Below, one piece after another: positions 60,694-64,000 of a DNA stretch of 64,000 bases (position 1 is the stretch's first letter; each line of letters begins with the position of its first letter). A program made the position numbers and the translations under genes. The DNA comes from Dryococelus australis (lineage: Eukaryota > Arthropoda > Insecta > Phasmatodea > Phasmatidae): the NCBI GenBank assembly GCA_029891345.1, contig CM057005.1:63391260-63455259 (forward strand). Reading direction: 5' to 3'. The notes under the pieces are model-generated. The model was not told the DNA's origin. It saw nothing but the letters and a program-made list of their open reading frames with translations, and made no database searches.

Positions 60694-61264
60694 ACATTCA
60701 GTTATGATAATTGGATAAAGTAATCCTAATGTAATGTACAGCTATATGTCCAATGAACTGATCACAGTTTCTACTACACTTAAAAAACATACACAACAAT
60801 TAATTTAGTTTCAGATAGACTACTATGCAATTGTATTACTATTAGATCAGAGTCCCCAACAGTTGCTGTTTTGCAATTTCCCTGTCGTTTTCCTAAACTT
60901 TACCTGTCAATATTTTTTCTCAGAGTAACACACAGCAGTTTACAATTCAAGAAGCAGCGACAGTGAAAAAATTATGGAATAAATAACAATAAACTGTGGA
61001 AATGAAAACAAAATTCCGGACATTTCCTATATACTGTATATGAAATCATTTAACAAAAGCAAAACAATATCGTTCTTACTTTGTACTGTGAACTTACACA
61101 TAAGATTTCCACTTTTCCAGGCAAGCAGTTGAAATAATTTCGTGATAATTCTACATTTTAATAACAAGGCAAGTTAAACAAAAAACCCTTCAGTACAAAA
61201 CCGACTAGGACAATGCAGTAGTAGGATTTGGTATGTTCTAGGGCAAGTGCGTGGGGCGTAGGAG
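60694..61264. other. LANCL intron, nothing recognised
   Basis: AT-rich. No N-terminal LANCL exon was found here on the minus strand. Confidence 0.4.
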
Positions 61265-61990
61265 CCGCCTGACCGCCATATTGTTATGTCACCATCTGAT
61301 ATCTTAGAATTCATTGACCCTTGATACCTGACCTATGACCACAAAAACCTAAACAATTCCAAAAAAGTATAAATAATATTTTTCAAAAAATTATTTTTTA
61401 AAAATGTGCATTACTCGAGGCCACCATTTTCATAAGCTTAGAATAAGTTTTATTCAACCCCGCCATGTTGGTAGGCTGTTTCTCACATGTGTTCGACACA
61501 GTCATCTTGGTATACTCTCATGTCCAATTAGTCATGTGCGCTCCATCACCATCTTGGTAAGCATCAATTAGCAGCATGCTCTTCACCGCCATATTGATAA
61601 GCGTAATTTGTTTGGAAGTTTGTCTCTCACCTTCTACCAATTAGTTGCTGACGCTCCACCGCCATATTGGTATGCTTTCACTTACGTTCATCTGCCATAT
61701 TAGTAATTGTCAGTTGTTTACATCACCTAGGTGGTGCTAGTGTATTAATTTACCCACCAGGCAGTGGTCATGTTTGTAGGTGTCACTGCCAATTAGTCAC
61801 ATTCTCTCCACCGCCATACTGGTAAGCGTCGTTCGTTATCAACAACTAGATGGAGCTAGTGTATTTGTTTAAGTACAGCTGGTGATAATTACTTGCATTT
61901 GCTCCATCCCTGCCAATCTCTCCGAATGGCTAATTATTCTGTCAATGCTTCTCATTGGCTGTTTAGTCGGCAAGCCTCCACCACCTTCAT
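61265..61990. repeat. Degenerate tandem array with recurring CCGCCATATTGGTAAGC
   Basis: At least nine variants of (C)CACC(G/A)CCAT(A/C)TTGGTA(A/T)GC recur at 61271, 61425, 61460, 61506, 61548, 61585, 61658, 61690 and 61813. Most are separated by 40-130 bases that include CAATTAGT(C/T)-type spacers. It has no coding frame. Confidence 0.65.
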
Positions 61991-62323
61991 TCGACCCCTC
62001 CATTTTGAATTCTGTTTTCAACATGCATAGGTAGTCTCAATTCAGTCGTCAGATGAGGGGGCAACACTCTTATTTATAGACTTAAAAAAAACTTGTAATT
62101 TATTTCATTCCTTTTTTTTTTTAATTATGTTGTTTTTCCAATCAACAGTATACCTACGTGCAATACTTAAGGAATTTATATTTTTTTATTAAAAACTTTA
62201 GAACAGATTTAAAAAAATTATTTTCTTTCATTTGAAAGATAATTAAAGCAGCATTGCACCTTATAATATTATTTTATTCTTACATGCATTTTTGTAATTA
62301 AAATTCCAAACTTAGGTAGGACG

Positions 62324-62808
62324 ATGGAAATATTCCATATGGGGACATTCGCACCCTACTACCCCATGTACGTTAATCGCCTAGAGTCAACGATGCGCAG
62401 TTTGTGTCCTGCCAGTACAAACATTGTTGACCTCTACAGACGACGATACCGGCCATTCAGGCAGCTGGTAGAAATGTACGCCTCAAGGCTTCACAAGTGT
62501 GAAAATGGAATATGTGCGTCGTGCAATGCCCAAGCACTAAGATTGTGGTCTTATGATAATCCATTGTACACGAAAACAAAAGATTACGAGGAAAAAAAAT
62601 TGTGTGCCAGCAGCTGGTAGAGACGTATAGGAAAAGACTACACAAGTGTGAAAAAATGGATGATGCACATTGTGCAATGCCCAATCCCAAGACTATGAGG
62701 AATCCGTGGTACAATTTTAAAAAAAGTGTGAGTAATAAAGACTCTGAGAAGTGTAAAAAAAATTATTCCTTGTATAATGCAGAACAATATTGTGATATGT
62801 ATAAATAA
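62324..62808 (+). pseudogene. Unrecognised frame with an internal duplication
   Basis: A 98-codon frame (62324-62620) is followed by an overlapping 68-codon frame (62602-62808). Both hold the same module: QLVEMYASRLHKCENGICA and QLVETYRKRLHKCEKMDDAH, each followed by C/A-N/M-(P/A)-type residues and a bulky DNP/NPWY stretch. At DNA level about 110 bases from CAGCTGGTAGA are duplicated (62462 and 62609). I do not recognise the family. It may be a fragment of an unknown mobile element, since a repeat array follows directly. Confidence 0.35.
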
Positions 62809-62860
62809 ATAAATGTGTTAAAAAAATATTTTTATCTCGAGTTATGCCCTGCACACACAT

Positions 62861-63062
62861 CACTGTTGGTAATGAAAAATGTTTAATATCAGTATTTAAA
62901 AAAAACACTGTTGGTAAAGAAACCAACAATATTTTGTATAAGCTTTGTCGTATTTAAAACATATTTTATATCAGTTTTTAAAAAAACACTGTTGGTAAAA
63001 AATTATTTGGTATATTTATAAAAAATTCTATATATCAGTGTTAATAAAACACTGTTGGTAAA
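62861..63062. repeat. Four spaced copies of CACTGTTGGTAA
   Basis: CACTGTTGGTAA occurs at 62861, 62906, 62987 and 63050. Three are preceded by a TATCAGT(A/T/G)TT(T/A)A-type stretch. Spacing is 45-81 bases. Confidence 0.7.
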
Positions 63063-63589
63063 GGTATACTCGGGTTTGTTACATTTTAAAGTAAGAGAGA
63101 GACCACAAACATACATTATGTGTACGAACATAATTTAATTTTTTTTGACAAAGGAGGAGCATCTCAAGACAGGCTATCGCTAGATGTCAGTTAGCGGCAG
63201 AGACGTGTGCCAGCCAGGAGTTATTATGCCCATCAGCAATTTTTGCACCGGTGTAGTATGGCGACTTGTTGCTATGATGAGTCGCAATTCAATTCCTGGT
63301 GGGTAACCTTCAGGATTTTTTTCTAACATTAGCTTCCTGGTTTTCCTTCATCATAGTTCATTTAATTGTCTGCACCATTTTTCAAACAATACAGATTCTG
63401 TAGTAGTAAAAACAAATATGTAGGTTATATAGGATTTAAATATGTTAAAGGGATAGATGACTGGGACATGTACTGAAGACTTAAAAAGTATAATTATGTA
63501 AACGTGAGAATTTCAAAGAGATTTTTCCCTGGCCATGAATGTCACTGAATATTATTTGTCTTGCAGACAATGCAAATGTATTCATGTTG

Positions 63590-63891
63590 CAGGTACATCA
63601 CGAGTGAGACGAACCACGGCCGATCGTCGTTCCATCCAGCTGTCATTCCGTCTCCTGCTGGGGTAGGGATGGTGTCACCTCCAGTATTGTTTGCTCGTGG
63701 ATTCTGTGGTAAGAACTTTACTCTCCACTAAAACTGGCTCCGACACAAGGATAGTTGTATACACAATTCCCTCAGGCCCGATTTCCAGATTTGCGAGCGG
63801 TGTGGTATCACCGTCCACCGACAGGATAATATCCTCAAACACCTTCACAGTTGTACAGGCAAAATAAGGCAGGGAGCAACACTTAACTAGG
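63590..63891 (+). pseudogene. Two C2HC zinc fingers, broken frame
   Basis: One plus-strand frame, interrupted by TAA at 63730-63732, reads HPAVIPSPAGVGMVSPPV, then RGFCGKNFTLH-stop-NWLRHKDSC, then PDFQICERCGITVHRQDN and ILKHLHSCTGK, ending at TAG 63889-63891. Finger 2 is C-x2-C-x12-H-x3-C. Finger 1 has the same spacing, but its first Cys is Arg and a stop replaces one residue. A splice-like ATTCCCTCAG (to 63776) is present, but the phases do not give a better product. It may be the N-terminus of a mobile-element protein or a dead host exon. Confidence 0.4.
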
Positions 63892-63922
63892 CTTGAAACG
63901 GAAGAAAAAATTCTAAGTAAAT

Positions 63923-63941
63923 CCAGGCGAAGGCGGCCTGG
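63923..63941 (-). other. Shared LTR stem-loop with a compensated inner pair
   Basis: On the minus strand, CCAGGCCGCCTTCGCCTGG. The stem is perfect, with C-G in place of T-A at the sixth pair. It suggests that an LTR in minus orientation runs into the right edge of the window. Confidence 0.65.
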
Positions 63942-64000
63942 TAGTTAATCTAAGTGAAAATGAAGGTGATTACTTCTGGAAAGAAAAGTTACTGTTACGT

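Noticed and set aside
61425-61820. CCATATTGG motifs as SRF CArG boxes
   Set aside because: The CArG box needs six A/T bases between CC and GG; these have five.
63590-63776. Small intron (GTAAGAAC to CCTCAG) joining the two zinc-finger segments
   Set aside because: Removing it would put finger 2 out of frame, whereas the unspliced frame reads through both fingers with one stop.

Overview
This is eukaryotic, animal-type DNA: AT-rich and intron-dominated, full of microsatellites, and packed with decayed transposable elements of several classes (LTR retrotransposons, SINEs, Tigger/pogo, Helitron, an RTE-like non-LTR fragment, MITEs). The host gene I recognise and the kinds of repeats suggest an invertebrate, most likely an arthropod with a large genome. 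I cannot name the species. No bacterial genes, operons, CRISPR arrays, tRNA genes or rRNA genes are seen.

The one host gene I can support is on the minus strand: the 3' half of a LanC-like protein gene (LANCL1/2 type, the eukaryotic glutathione-binding relatives of bacterial lanthionine cyclases). In transcript order its exons are at 59342-59482, 41387-41527, 34111-34293, 28924-29070, 14249-14351 and 5070-5146, with a poly(A) signal near 4879. Splice sites and phases fit throughout. The first two listed exons are homologous versions of the same exon: both 141 bp, 47 codons, phase 0, and 26 of 47 residues identical. They carry the conserved active-site His region and look like a mutually exclusive pair. 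The N-terminal ~190 residues were not found and probably lie beyond the right edge.

The introns hold the rest. From 0.6 to 28.5 kb, and again at 35.8-37.2 kb and 52.6-58.4 kb, there is a nest of LTR-retrotransposon pieces from at least five related families, in both orientations: promoter and poly(A) LTRs, primer-site-like sequences and short gag-like frames. Reverse transcriptase and integrase are not seen in any of them. Many of these LTRs share a 19-nt stem-loop with compensatory base changes, and a second palindrome around the poly(A) signal. Six gag-like frames end in a related motif (KII...P-x-F/Y-x-P-x-C-R/K). Three copies of one family share the same stop codon, which suggests gag-only elements.

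From 41.9 to 49.5 kb there are a complete but dead Tigger transposon with TA target duplications, an RTE-type reverse-transcriptase scrap, a short Helitron with a helicase remnant, and MITEs. From 59.6 to 64 kb there are a SINE, a MITE, a TA-repeat palindrome, a degenerate tandem array rich in CCGCCAT motifs, an unrecognised duplicated frame, and a broken two-zinc-finger frame next to a last LTR stem-loop.
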